Shown: positions 49,128 through 61,691, counted from the stretch's first letter. The stretch: DNA of 64,000 nucleotides from Trichuris trichiura (GCA_037903355.1 JBAJFE010000026.1:5952001-6016000); one strand, 5' to 3'. The notes: a model not told the origin generated them from the letters alone. Numbers and translations: made by a program.

Positions 49128-50763
49128 ATGCTTTTTTACCCGCGATGGTTCAATCTGTGCGTTTTGATTGTTTCTATGTTTTTCGTTTACCTTTTCGTAC
49201 TTATGTGGCAACGAGGCCCAAGCGTCAGTTTCGACGCGACCGTCGATCTCAAGGAACTTGTAGCCCTGTGTGTAATGGGTACCTTAAACGCTGGTCACAT
49301 TGCTCGACGAACTCCGTACTCTGTTAGGGCGAATCCTGAGCTTTCGCCAAAAATTGGTCGCATGGTTGGGCGGGTCATTTCCTTTGCCGTACAAAAATTC
49401 CCTGGAATCAAGGTCTGCTTTTTATTTGATAGAACTGTTCAAGGAATGTTATTTTACTTTCCAATTAGATTGTACAGCAACGTTCCGATGAGGAAGAGAA
49501 CGCCGAGTTGGATTCACTGAGAACAAACTATTACGCGCTTTGGTGGAAGCATCGTCTGCTGCTTGAGAAATTAACGTCCATTCCTGTATCGTTAAAAGAG
49601 CTGAGCGTCTGGATTAGTCCAATGGATTTCCTCCAAGAGCCAACTAGTATGTACCTTCTTTATTGTGTTTATAGTCAGGCGAATACAATGCGACCACTAT
49701 TCTACACTAGCATCGTAGAAAAACTTTTGTCTGAACAGAACATTATTTTAATGTATAGTTCTCGGTAAAGTTAGGGTGTAAGTGCATAGGATGTAAAATT
49801 CTAGTATTTAAGATGTGTTACCAGACGTGAATTCCCGATTCTAAGGTGAACATATTCTTTTAGCCATATTGGACAATTTCAGGTGATCTTGCACATGAAA
49901 GTATAATGGTATGCGTTGCAGTTAACACTCGTCCCGTGTTTGGCATCATACACCGGCCGTTCGCAAACGAAACAGGTATATTTAACTGCTTATGTCTTAT
50001 TGTAATTCTAATCTTCAGGTAAAGACAATTAGGTTAGCATTAATACACTATGATTTACTTAAAGTTTAAGTTGACTGTTAATTGCCAGATTATATTATTG
50101 GCGTGACCAATTAGCGCACTTCCGTGCTAATGTTCTATTCTGCTTGTTCACTTGCTTTCCAAACAACTTCAACATTATCATTTATACGTATACATTTGTA
50201 AAAGGTTTATTTTTGTGTGTTCTGCTATTTATGGCTTAGCGTCTTGATCAGTGTTCGGGCAAGAATTGCTATACGTTCATACTTGCTCAATTAGGCGTTA
50301 TTTAGTCTGGGGTATTGTTGGATACGGCTGCAATCCGAACTGTACAAGAACTGGCCAGTCAAAGCTACTCCCTTTGGAGGATGAATCTTCCTATCCGTCC
50401 GAACATGGCTTGGCGCTAATAGCGCAATCCGGTTCAGGTAGCGCGGGAGAGATAATCGCTTCCGCGTTTGGGAAGCAGTGGAAAATTGAAAGAGTCAATG
50501 GTATTGGATACAAGTTTTTGCGAGTGCTCAACGGATCAGCTAATTTTTATGTGCATACTGTTGCTGTGGAGAAGTGGAATTTGTGCGCAGCGGATGCTAT
50601 ATTCCAAGCAGCAGGTGCACAGGTGACAAGTATAGATGGCGTGGAATTAACCTATTCCACTGAAGAGGATCCAACGGCATCCGGGGGTTTCTTGGCCTCT
50701 CTGGACCATCATTATTATTACGTGAGCAGAATACTGCCTGTTTTGCAGATGGTTGGCTCTTAA
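49128..50763 (+). CDS. Golgi PAP phosphatase homologue (BPNT2/IMPAD1-like), probable pseudoenzyme
   Basis: Exons 49128-49412, 49478-49646, 49883-49975 and 50306-50763 join in phase to 334 residues. The N-terminus FNLCVLIVSMFFVYLFVLMW is a signal anchor, as in the type II Golgi enzyme that hydrolyses 3'-phosphoadenosine 5'-phosphate to AMP. The fold is recognisable from ATVDLKELVALCVMGTLNAG, SVWISPMDFLQEPTS, SIMVCVAVNTRPVFGIIHRPF, GIGYKFLRVL and KWNLCAADAIFQAAGA. Metal-ligand motifs are altered. The family's WIDPLDAT reads WISPMDFL (first Asp to Ser), WD(I/L)CAG reads WNLCAA (Asp to Asn), and the TSGD block reads SPKIG. Acidic residues after the first intron (SDEEEN) remain. The frame is fully open and splice sites are canonical, so the gene is probably expressed without normal catalysis. 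Confidence 0.85.
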
Positions 50764-51539
50764 ACTACCCACGTGATGTACTTCTTGCCACAGCTGGTTG
50801 GCCGTGAATCTTCTTCCTTCGTTATAACGTACTCAATATTATTAGACAAGTGTCTCCCCGGAAACGTCAGTACCTTGCAGAGTGCCATACCAGAAGAGGA
50901 ACTGCTCTTCCAAAAGAGACGTGCTGACCTGCTGTATCCGCTTGATGAAAAGTTATTTCACTTAATTCGCCTAATACTGACATTACTGTGTCAGCAAAAG
51001 AGTACCGAAGTGCTGATACTTTGCCTTTTTTGGTCTATAATCAGCAGCGTGCAGTAAGCAGAAAAAGTTTTGCATAATGCTTCCATTTCATCGAGAGTGT
51101 ACAGTGCCATTAGAATTTTGAAGCAGCTAAACGGGTGTCGCTGGCTTTGTTACGTATTATTTTATCCGCACGCAATGCGGCTACGCAAGTGTCACACTTT
51201 GCTGGCCGAGACTGTTAAGTACAATATGCGATCGGTGTTGAAGATGCTCCGGGACGGTTTGTGGAAAAGTCTTTGAATCTACGATGGTCAGTAGAAGCGG
51301 AAGGCATCGAAAGGAACTGTGTTACGTCCCAAGCATCTTGCAGGAGAATCAAAACATCACTCTTTGCTTCTAATCGTCTTCTGTTTCATAACCGTGTTCG
51401 TTGTTTGTTGCACCTGACCTATTGTTTCCATGCGAAGAGAACGTAGAACAAAATATTCCGTGTACTTTTCCTGTTCTTATTTGCTAACTGCGGAGTATTA
51501 TTACAATTTATTATTACTAGTACAAATCTACCTGACGTG
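50764..51539. other. Region 3' of the PAP-phosphatase homologue; unassigned open frames
   Basis: Open frames at 50773-51057 (94 codons, 10 nt after the previous stop), 51070-51276 and 51261-51446 overlap in different frames. I recognise no motif and no splice pattern that unites them. They may be 3' untranslated sequence or the remains of a gene. Confidence 0.25.
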
Positions 51540-52305
51540 AATGCTTGCAGTGTATACCACCTGTATGCTGTAAGCGCCATAAATATTCGCTCCGTGCAAC
51601 ATTGTGCACAATAGGTACTACAGGTGTGCCTTGAAATCCGAGATATTACAGATATCATATCTAAAACCAGCTTATGTCACATATGTACTATATATGCCGT
51701 AAGCGTGTCTTGTAAGCAAATATATATATACCATAGATAGTGTGCGTACGGCCGTAGACCTTGTATATCACACATATCCTATTTATAAGCAATGTATACA
51801 ATTTTTATGCCAATTATACAACAAAGTTTCGCACTACAGCAAAAATAACATAGATACTGCATGTATGTCGTAGAGATCATTTATGCTGTATATATCCTGT
51901 TTACAAGCAATTTGTACCACGTAGAAGTCATACATAACATAAATGTACCTTGTATGCAAGCACTCTCAGCATGTATGCTACACCTGTACCATAAAAATCG
52001 TTGGTTTCGCAGGTATTCTGTTTACAGAGAAAGCATACTGCGTGAATACCGCAAATTCTATCTTGAATGTATACCGTATACGACTTTTATGTTGCGCATA
52101 TGTTGTAGAAACACTGGAGAACAGAAAATATCTTATGTAGCACGTAGTGCATACATACGCGCTGGCTGTGAGGTTGCTGCAAATACTTTCTGTGTACCGC
52201 ATTTACTGGAATTACGCAAGCAAACTGTATACGTCAATGAAGATATGGCAACAGGATTAATTGCTTCTGGGCCAAGTTGACTTGAAGTCAAGTTTGATAC
52301 GTCAA
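51540..52305. mobile_element. 1.4-kb repeat element, copy C (truncated)
   Basis: Shares with copy B a run of blocks in the same order: AAGCATACTGCGTGAATACC, GGAGA(A/G)CAGAAAATATCTTA, ATATGGCAACAGGA(C/T)TAA, and the terminal CCAAGTTGACTTGAAGTCAA. The left terminus is missing. Confidence 0.7.
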
Positions 52306-52329
52306 GCTGCTTTGCTCTTCTGGTGCTAT

Positions 52330-52460
52330 GCGGACCAGTGTCATACTGTAATGTTGTCGACCATCCTGCTCTACCTTTCCCGAAGCTTAAACCTAAACCT
52401 ATGGCATTTATTTTGGCTTAGGCTTACGCAAGGGTATAACAGAACAGGATGACTGCATTT
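52330..52460. repeat. Relative of the foldback MITE core
   Basis: CATCCTGCTCTACC, AAGCTTAAACCTAAACCTA, GGCTTAGGCTTACG and CAGAACAGGATG repeat the inner arms and centre of the element at 23491 in the same palindromic order. Outer arms are not recognisable. Confidence 0.6.
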
Positions 52461-52572
52461 TTAACACATAAGAACCTGCATTTAAGAAAAAGCGAGACAC
52501 ACTGCTCTTCGACTGTTTTTCTAGTTCGCGTTTATTAATAATCAACAAAGCTTTCATAAATAAAGTTTGTAC

Positions 52573-52832
52573 CAAACGATGCCTTGGACGTTTCCTGCGA
52601 ATCATATTGTACAGATTACTGTAGTTTAGTCTTGTTCCGTGCTCTGCACTGGTGACCCGCCAGTGATTGAACACCAAACCTTCTGATCCAGAGTCAGCAG
52701 TAGTCTGAGCACCTTTTTTGCCATCGAGCGAGTCACCAGTGTAGAGCACGGAACAAGACCGAATAGTTTACTCAACCAAACTACGGTAATCTGTACAAAA
52801 TGATTCGCAGGAAACGTCCAAGGCATCGTTTG
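52573..52832. repeat. Inverted repeat with about 95-bp arms (foldback element)
   Basis: The left arm starts CAAACGATGCCTTGGACGTT and the right arm ends AACGTCCAAGGCATCGTTTG. Inner arm pairs include GATTCGCAGGAAACG, GTACAGATTAC and GTTCCGTGCTCTGCACTGGT. The loop is about 75 nt. The right arm carries a short insertion (TACTCAACC region). No coding sequence. Confidence 0.8.
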
Positions 52833-53891
52833 CTACAAGTTTTCCGTCAACTTGTTCCTGCAGTTCAGTATCTAAACACTGTTCGAGTATGTTTGATTTG
52901 TTGACATTATTTTATATCGAACTTCAATTGAGTTCGACTCGACTCCTTCCGGCGAGCTCCTTTTGCCAGAGTCAGTATTGCCGTATCTGCTGCTGAAGTC
53001 TGTCAGGCGGTGTACACTTCTCAAACGGTAAATGAACCGAACCGCCTCTTCTGAGTTCAACAAATTTACTATTCTATAACTGCCCGGTCGATTAGAGTAA
53101 TATCAGCTCTTTCGTCGGCGCCTTATCATCACTACGCATTGGATAAGAAATGGTGATAGAAAGTTCACTGATAAGCCAACTCCGATGAGTTTAATCAATT
53201 CAAGAAAGAAACAGCGAATCTAAGATGTCCCGGACCGCAAATAACTTCATAGCTAGTGGACGTCAAGCGTAGTCATGGGCTCAATCGCATAAAGGAATGC
53301 CAGCGATGACAGTATGGAAAGAAAAGCAAATTGTACCAAGAGAGCTACACCAAAATAGTGTCCAACTTAGGCCCGGATGCCCACATAAGAGTAAATATAG
53401 CAACGGCGCAGATGAAATTTCTTTCCTGAGAGTCGCTGCAAAAATGCACAAATATTCGTTGATAAAAACGAAAACATAATCATTAATTGGTCTCCCCCTC
53501 TCTCATAGACTCGCAAGGGACCAATAAGCTTATGTGTACTAGACAGGTTTCACAAACGCAAGAATCCGTGCGGTCATTCATCCAACGCCATCAATGGGCA
53601 AAAAGCAACCAAATCAGCGAAAAACCAGCACACTGAGTCAAAAACTATTACAAGGCGAGCGAAAGGAACAAACAAGACGAACATATCTGTGATAGGCGAA
53701 AGCAAATCAAGAAAAGCAACGTCCGTCAGCAAATCGTTCACTTAATTGAAAGTTTCACACAGTTGGTTGCTCGGTGGTAGAAGAGCATCGCCATTAACAA
53801 GCACCTCATTTTCTTTAGGTACCATCAACGCCACCAGCATCGCACTACAAAATAATGATACTACTCCAAAGTGGCCGCATAGTGAAACGTA
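52833..53891. other. Region 3' of ornithine decarboxylase
   Basis: No gene recognised. Open frames at 52872-53063 and 53297-53479 have no support. Confidence 0.3.
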
Positions 53892-56800
53892 CTAATCGTT
53901 TCTAGGAATGAAAAAACGCAAGTGCGGACGAGCAAAACCGTTGAACTCTGAACTAGCCGCCAAAGTATACGCGCCCATGTTTTCAAACACGAGCAAATCG
54001 CCTTCTTCCAACTCGGACATCTTCGCGCATGGTACTACCAAATCCAGACTGTCGCAGGTCGGACCCCAAACTGAAGACCAATATGATTTGCCCTGTTTCT
54101 CCTGCAGTGATAATATTATATTATCAATCTACAAAACGATAAGTGCTGTTATCATACCTTCAAGCTATAACCAATCGGCTTTTGATGATCGTACATGATG
54201 CAATTGAAGGAACCGTATACGCCGTCGTTGATGTAATACATGAAACCTTGCTCCGTCACGTCCTCATCTGCAAACATAAAACCACAACGTGTAAAGATGG
54301 CCAAAGAAAAGGTGAGAAATAGCGAAACCATTTTTGGTTATTCGACTGGCTGGAACGGAAGTTCGTGCTATGACGGTGCAGTACAAAGTGAACGCTCTTT
54401 CCGCGTAGAAGCGACCTGGTTCGGCGATTATACGAACTCCAGCGTCCGCTGGGAAATGTTCTTCCAAGTTGCTATTGATCACGGAGGCTATTTCTTCGAA
54501 ACTGACGTAGTTGGGATCTTGGTGCCCAGGGTACCCACCACCCAAGTCCAATATATTCATCGGATGTCCCAAGAAAAGTCCGTAGTCTCGCAAACGACGA
54601 GCGTGCGCAATGCCCTCCGCGTAGGCGGAAGCATTACGACAACCGCTACCAACATGAAAGCTAAAAGCAAATTTCCAGGTACGATTTTGTGCACTATGCC
54701 CGTACGATATGCCGAAAACTCGGAGCTCCATCAATGCCGCCAATTTCAACAGTAGAGGCGCCTCTTCGACTGGATCGCATCCAAACTTCAAATTCAACGG
54801 GCACAATGCCGTTGGGTCGGAAACAGCAATGCGCAGCAGCAAGTGCCCACTCGGATACAGCTTCTTCACCTTGCAAAGCTCCTGCTCATTATCAAACGTC
54901 ATCAAGCGTACTCCACGCGATGCAGCGTGCTGGATATGACTCGCAGTTTTGCATGGATTCGCGTATATTATACGATCCGCAGTCACTCCAAGTTTCATAA
55001 CGCTCTCGATCTCGCCCTGAAGTAAAAAAGTTCACTGAACTTCGGCAGGACGTAACAGCAGCGCTAGCATTCGCTACTACGGATACTTGTAGGCTTTCTG
55101 TTAATTTTAAGTAGCTCAAATCACAAGTATATAGTATATTAATGGGAAGCCTGTTGACTGGTAGGAGATCAGAGGAAAGAAAAAGGCGGCGAAGCTTTCA
55201 GGTGCCGTCATCAGCGTGAAAGCAGGGAAAAAGTAGGTTTCCCGCTCTTACGCTGAGGATGGACCAAGGCTCGTTCAGAAAGTGAAGTCGCTGTTAATAA
55301 ATGATTTACGACGAGATAACATATCATACTTTCGTAGTGAATTATTTCGTTCTGCATATTCACTGCTCTGAGCTTTCAGCACCATTCATGTCTAACGGCG
55401 CTAAGCTAACCGTAGAATTCTTGGCATTGGCAACAAGTTTATCAAGACTAATTCATTGTCTTCATAGTTGATATACCAAAATTCTACGACTTCAAGCTGC
55501 AAAGAGATTTGAATCTCATCTTCTAAAGTTACCTGTTTTCTACAGTATGTTATAGCAGAACAAGCTGCTTTAGCGGAGTTATTCGTTTTTCACTAAATAA
55601 ATTATTCAGAGGCCGTGAAAGACAAAAAAACATGTGGCCAGTAGATAGATGACACTTCAACTACGCAGTGATTCTTCGGTATTCTCTAATTGCGCTTCTT
55701 AGTAAAGAAAAACTTGCTTTTGAAAGAATGTGGAATTTTTAATTGTTCTATACATGATCATATTTTTCAGAGGCCCTCAATTAAAATGCTGACGTTGCTT
55801 CGCTCTAAAAAAAAGTCACTTGGAACAACTACCGGTAAACCGAACCAGTGACGTGACGTGTTTTCTTGAAACAGTGACGTAAACCTAGCAATTTGAAAAT
55901 ACGAGTTCCCGCACACCCACGTTTTCCCTAATCAAACAATGATTTAACCAAGGCATCACTTTAATGGTCCATTTTGGCTATCCAGCGTTTGTGGAATACC
56001 ACAATTGAACCAATTCCTCGACTTTACAATACCCAAGCTACAAACTTAAAAGCAGCAACTTCTGAGCGATAATTTTGAAACTAGAAAAACTGGCCATGCT
56101 TCACAATCGCACGACAAGACTCTGTCGCTTACGTGATCAAAACAACATCTGCTTGTTGAATGGGTGCGTGAAGTAAATTGCAATTAAAGTTCCCGCAGCC
56201 GAATCATTTTCAGAATTTTGAATCCCTTCATGGAAACGGTTATTTCAAGCTGAACAGTGGAAGTTCGGCAATGGACTTCGGGAACATTTTACTTTTTCTT
56301 GACAGCTTTGATTAACTGGTTCGAATAAACTTTATTCGATGTAGGTTTTGAGATTACACTCGTTCGGTCCTCGGCGGGTACCCTTTGCGCTTACAAGGGA
56401 TGGTGGCAACATGTAAACAGGCCAGGGACTACTCTCGACGTTTGGCAGCCTTCAATGGCAAAGGAAGCTCACAATAAGATGCAGGACGCCATAGACAGAG
56501 GGAACACCTAACGCTTCTTTGCGAGGTACTGTCCGCAATCTTTAATATTGGATGTTTTCTAACGGGTCCAATGGTTTACATACTGAGCTTTCATAAGACA
56601 TTATATTGCCTGCTTTTGGTTTTCTGAAACACTGAAGCAATGTGATACGTGGGTGCTACTGTGGCCTACGAGAAAAGTTACAACCATTAAACCGGTTGCA
56701 TAGCTACCGCGTCCATTTCCACTTCCTCCTAAATCTATAATTTCTGGTTGGGAATGATAAGGTCAAAGTTCCCGCTGAAGAAAAGGCCAATGTCGTTCGT

Positions 56801-59800
56801 TACAAGATAAAATGTTGTTGCGACACTTCGTGAGCGAGTGAAAACGTTCAAGCATCACAAGGCAGCACAGCAGGTGCTTTCAGGGATAGACATTAAACAC
56901 TGAGGCTGTACCAAAGTATGGCGCCAGTGCGGGTCATGGAAAAAAGGAACCATCCCGCCGTAGCTGAACACTACTCGCAGCGTTTGTACGACCTACAACC
57001 AAAAATAACTTGCCGGGAGAATCGACTTCGTCTCTTAAAAATAAAGGCGCCTCTTTTAGTCTTTCATAACATCTCAATTAACAGGGACAAAGAGGTCGGA
57101 AGTCAACGTGGTACGGATTGTTCTAATCAGTAAAACCAATTGTTGCTCCACACAGCCTGGCACCCCTTTTCAATCTATAAACAGTCATGTTTCAAAGACC
57201 ACCTTCATAGCTCTCATCGCTGAGGACAATATAAGGTACTGTTGAAAGCTCCAAGCAGTTATTGTTCTGAATTTTTCGCCAATAAGTTTTTGTCCATTCG
57301 TTGGTAGCACGTTCGTCTCTCAGAAGCACTACAAAGTCGTATGACGCCATTCAGTACTAAAAGTACTATCTGCGTTTGACAATCGTCAACATTACAAAAA
57401 TCCATCGGAGTGTTGGAAATGCTTTCTAAATGCAAATACGTTCCGAGGCTGTGAACGGCTTGGAAGACCTCGACTCGTCAGCAGCAGATACGGCAACACC
57501 AACTTTAGCAAAAGGCTGACGAAAATGGCGTTCATGAATTTCATAAATTTTGTGATTACGAATAGGCAGGAGATGAAGTGATTCAATGCCAAAAAGAATG
57601 GATACGACTCGAAGCAGAAGAAAAGGCTAGAAAGCGAAGCCATAAAGAAACTGAACTTGAAGAAGTTGCATGCAATTTTCATTGTACGATTCAGAGCGCT
57701 ACAAAGATTTTTAAAAATCTTACAACCTTCAAAAAGTGCCAACGCTTAGGGTCACTTTCAAACATGTTTTGAGTGACTACAAAGCACTGTATGGCAAAGC
57801 ATTAAGTGCTGTTATGTTTGCATAAAGTCGTTTCTCAAACCTTCCACAACAACAGCAGATGACGCATCTCGATCTTCAACGTTATAGGAGGCAAAAACGG
57901 ATAAATATGCAAATTTTACTGATAGGTTTCTGTCAGTAGCTAAGTCGACGAAGAAATGTCAATACGCTATCATCTTCCTCCTCTTTTCTACGGTAGAAAT
58001 GCCACTGTATAAATACATTTCCCCTCTGCCTAAGCCGCGTATTTATAGTTATATTCATGCCTTTACTATGCGCATAAACTATTTCCTTTTCCTGACATTA
58101 GTTAGTACATTATTGTCAGGGCCTGAACAGTTTCTATTAATGTTCAGTTAACGAACAGTCTTCCGCGAGCCGTAAGCCACCTTGAAAAGGGTGACACCTG
58201 TATCAGTACAGCTACAAATCCTCCAAGCCAAGCTGTTTTTGTTGATAAAATTGCAATTCCCAAATATGCAAATCTGCGAAGACGTCCATTTCATTCTTTC
58301 TCAAGTGAATTGGGGTTTTGATGTCCTGGCCACATGGCACTTCCAAGATTGCATTTTCAATCTGCTGCATCTATCATAGACGCCTTTACGTTCCAAGCGG
58401 CAGTTCTCTTACATGGGCATACTGATCTCTCCTTTCTTGTGTCAGTGAGACTACAGAAAAGGGGAACGTTCCTGAAAAGGGACCCTAAGGCAAACGGGCA
58501 AAAAGAGAAGGCTTCGAATGCAGCCTGTGTGCTTTCCATTCCAGCAGCAATAGGGGACCCCTCGTCTACGGCGTTCTATCGTTAGGAGACTACCTCTTAC
58601 CCCTCGGTTCTACGGTACAAGAAGGCCGGGTGGGTGTGGCGACAGGACATAACTAGCCGAACCTTCAGGCTCCATTTTCATTAACGGTTCTTGCCAAGTG
58701 AACCATCAGGCTAAGAAATGAAAAATCAGTCGATGAACGTTACAACGACGCAGCAGTAAATTGTAGCGCCTTAACGCAATAGTGCAGCACAAATTTGTGT
58801 ACGCAAAAGGTTAATCTTCAAGCGCCTAAGTCGGTCGCTATTGTGCCGCTCATGGCCAACTGCCTACGTCGTAGAAAATAGGTAGGCGTGCTTGCGACGA
58901 ACCGGCTAGTGCTTTTGCGCACAATAAACAAGTTTTCAACAGTGGAAAAACGTTTAGCGTTCACAGTATGAGCACTGCGGAATTTCAAAAATTCGACTCA
59001 CTTTAAAAATGCTGTACAACGTTCGCGTCGCCCAGATAAAAACAAGTTAATCTAATTTATCGCTTGCTTGGACACGGAAAAGAAAATATTTGAAATATAG
59101 GGCAATAATTTTTCATATTTATGTTGGGGGGGGGCGGCTAAAACTGCCGACAAACTAAAATTATGAAAGAACGGCGGAGTATTTTCTGACTAACCATACT
59201 TTCAATGGGTTTTGACTATTTTTAAAGATATAGCTTCTCTGGGAACATTATTTGAAATTTACAAATTTGTATTTTACGGAGTTGTCTTGTTCGGCGAGCT
59301 ATTAGTATTTAGATCCAACAAGTTAACTATCAACAAAGATAAGTTCAGGAAGCGCTCTGCATCCGACACAGTCTGACCATCAGTCGAAAAGGTTTCATGG
59401 CGAGCGAGGTAGCTGATCAGACAATTAACGAAATGCTTCGACCTCTACAATCAATCTTTGCCATATATGGACAATAAAGAAGTTCTATAGCTCATCCTCG
59501 GAAAGACTACGTGACCGCATGAACAAAGGCAAATCTGCCAAAGTCGCCAAACTATACATAAGCTTTTCCGTAGATATTGCAACCCCACTTTCCGAAACGC
59601 TGACGGCAGAAAAAGGTCTACTGCTAAAGGTATGCGATTTCTCAACCAAAGGTCTACGTTGAATCAATAGGTCAACGTCGTAAAATAAAAGATTATAAGG
59701 CTTAATTTGCATACAATTCCTTAAACGCGTTTATTTAAACAAAAGATGAAAATTTATCCCCACGCTAAGAAACCCTACGTTTTTAACATTATGTTACCAA

Positions 59801-60485
59801 CTTTGCGGGATATTACGTTTTTAACGGGGTTGGTATTTCCGCGTTGATCGTCAATCGCAGATTTTTCCCTGTTGTCCTGGAGGTCTGTAATTAAACCGCG
59901 AAAATGCCCTACCGGAGAATGGATGAGCAAAGAAGGGTCAAACTTAACTTCTCAAGAAAGTCAACATTGCTCAACCACTCGAAGGTAGCGCATTTTGCTG
60001 TTTAATTACAGACTTTTACGACAACAGGAAAAAAGCTTTGATTTACGGTTTTGACGATCGACATTGAAGAGTTAACTCACCTTGCTAGCACAGTCGAAAT
60101 TGCAACCAAGAATATCAAGTATTCTTATCATCATTGGATCGTTATTGCATTTCACCGCGTAGAAGGGTTGTACCCTTGGAAGATGCTGAAGCCAAAGTGA
60201 GTGCTGCGTCAAAACGTGTCCGACGTTTGCTACGCACAATGCGCCATCGCCATCCTGCAATGAGATTGAGTATTAGTGCGAATCGGAAACGAAGAGGAAA
60301 TAGGAATGATCGCTTACCTCCTTACGATTTAAAAAAATGCTGGCCGCGTAATCGTTACTATTCATTTCGTCTGGAACAACTTCGATGCCCAAGGTTGCCA
60401 ATAATGGAGGAAGTGGACGATCAACATCTTGAGGCTTAACGAACTGTTCCTCCTCGAAGCAAACAGGATGCCTGATAATCTTCAT
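53892..60485 (-). CDS. Ornithine decarboxylase, complete, six exons
   Basis: PLP enzyme converting ornithine to putrescine, the entry step of polyamine synthesis, in the cytosol. Exons on the minus strand: 60318-60485, 60081-60254, 54706-55016, 54329-54660, 54158-54267 and 53892-54101. All phases join, giving 434 residues. PLP-binding Lys is in [11 protein letters not shown] (about residue 91). Other blocks: [55 protein letters not shown], and the active-site Cys in [11 protein letters not shown] (about residue 381), then FENMGAYT. The protein ends soon after the last block and lacks the C-terminal PEST tail that speeds turnover of mammalian ODC. Intron 2 is 5.1 kb and holds a PLE remnant. 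Intron 3 (54661-54705) is 45 nt, a multiple of three with no stop. Confidence 0.96.
55017..56740. other. ODC intron 2, proximal part
   Basis: No exon or repeat recognised. AT-rich, with no long open frame. Confidence 0.35.
56750..57133 (+). pseudogene. PLE 3 remnant in ODC intron 2
   Basis: 56755-56835 resembles the PLE stretch before the endonuclease ([20 protein letters not shown] against DKIVVPFDKRPGVVYELRC in PLE 2). From 56918, 71 codons match the PLE C-terminus: [34 protein letters not shown] and NISINRDKE. The GIY-YIG core and the whole RT are gone. It lies antisense to ODC, as PLE 1 does to AP-1 mu. Confidence 0.8.
57220..57256 (+). ncRNA. Degenerate hammerhead-like core, 3' end of PLE 3
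   Basis: CTGAGGA (one change from CTGATGA), a weak stem II ACA/TGT around an 11-nt loop, then GAAAGCTCC, about 90 nt after the PLE 3 stop codon, the same position as in PLEs 1 and 2. TTTTTGTCCATTCGTTGGTAG follows at about 57280, shared with PLE 2. Probably inactive. Confidence 0.4.
57310..60080. other. ODC intron 2, distal part
   Basis: No confident gene. A minus-strand open frame at 59485-59712 ends SRSLSEDEL, and 58334-58585 is open on the plus strand; neither has motifs or partner exons. A G-run sits at 59126-59135. Confidence 0.3.
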
Positions 60486-60841
60486 CGCCTTGTTGAACAA
60501 AAAACCACACGGATTCTGCGTAACGTTAAATCGAAAAGGCAGATGTTACGTATTCCTAAATACGGAAAAAAATTAGCAACCGCAAAGCGGAATTAAAACT
60601 AGACATTCGCACAGGCCTACGTAAAAAGTAAGAAAAAAATAGACAAAACTGATTAACAGCCCAAACTCGCTCAAGGGGCGCAAACTAAGGCAAATACCGT
60701 ACTTTACTAGCAATCAACTTTTAACAACGTAGCATAAATTTTGTTTACGAATGGGTTTATCTGTAAACAAAATCTACACCATAAAAACTAGTCAGCTTTT
60801 GTAATTAAGGTACGTTAAACAACAACAAACCTACCTAGAGG

Positions 60842-61189
60842 TCAGAAAGGAAGGTTGCCGTTTGCAGGCCGCCACCCAGGGTCGGGATCCCAAGGAGGTT
60901 CGGCGTTGAAGTTCAGGAACACTGAAGGAGCTTGGCCTTCCGGTCTGCTGTTGTACAACGCTTGAACAATGGACTAAAGCGAAAATAAAGTTAGCGGAAA
61001 TGTTAGCGCGGAACGGTTCGACAAACGAAAAGCTGCGAAAAATGAGACGCTCACCTCGCAAACGGTTAGCTCAAAGAGAGCGGAAAGAACGGCTGCCTTT
61101 CGCGACACAATTTTTGAAGGTTTAAAGAGCAACAAAGCTAAATCCCAAGACGGGACGACCACTAAGCGTTCAGCTCGGCTGTTGCCGGT
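60842..61189 (-). CDS. Unidentified protein, last two exons
   Basis: Two exons with canonical borders join in phase 0: 61055-61189 (AG in front, GTGAGC behind) and 60842-60973 (TTTAG in front, ending TGA). Together they give 88 residues. The sequence has a hydrophobic helix-forming stretch (VVVPSWDLALLLFKPSK, then AAVLSALFELTVCE) and a Pro/Trp-rich tail (FLNFNAEPPWDPDPGWRP). Frame continuity across an 81-nt intron with GT-AG borders supports a real gene. Upstream exons must lie beyond 61190 toward the window end but none was found. The family is not recognised. It lies about 360 bp upstream of the ODC start on the same strand. Confidence 0.5.
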
Positions 61190-61691
61190 CTGAAAACTAT
61201 GCCTCGACTAGAGTACAGTAGAGTTTCAGCAATAACCTGCGCACAGTAGAAATTTCATGACGTCATTGTGAATAATGTTTTCCTTTAGCAATACTAGCAT
61301 CGTACAACATGCCTGAAGCATTCACATTGCCTAATGGCATATCCTTGCCTGTACTCTAAGCTGCCATAGTGTTTCTGCCCCGCTCTTTCGTTTAAGCTTA
61401 AAAACGAAACGTAGTGACGTCATCCAAACAGGTATTGGTTCTGAAGCGCAGGTTTGTCATCAGCTTAGGGCCATCTGAGCATACGTGAGTAGCACCAGTT
61501 GAATGCGTGTAATTCTCTTTTGGATTTTTTTTTCGTAGATGTAAATTTTATTGTTGTCAAAAGGCCGAGGGAAGCGCGGGCGATGGGTGTAAAGTTGTTG
61601 AATTATTTACCAATTGAATTTCTCGCTTTGCTTATTTTTCTACACAAATGCAATTAGTTTTTTGCTGCTTGCGAGTACTTTCAATTTACAG
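61190..61691. other. No recognisable gene
   Basis: Intron of the unidentified minus-strand gene, or intergenic. Nothing else supportable. Confidence 0.3.

Noticed and set aside
59485..59712. 75-codon minus-strand frame in ODC intron 2 as an alternative ODC exon
   Set aside because: ODC is complete without it and the frame has no clear splice borders or motif.
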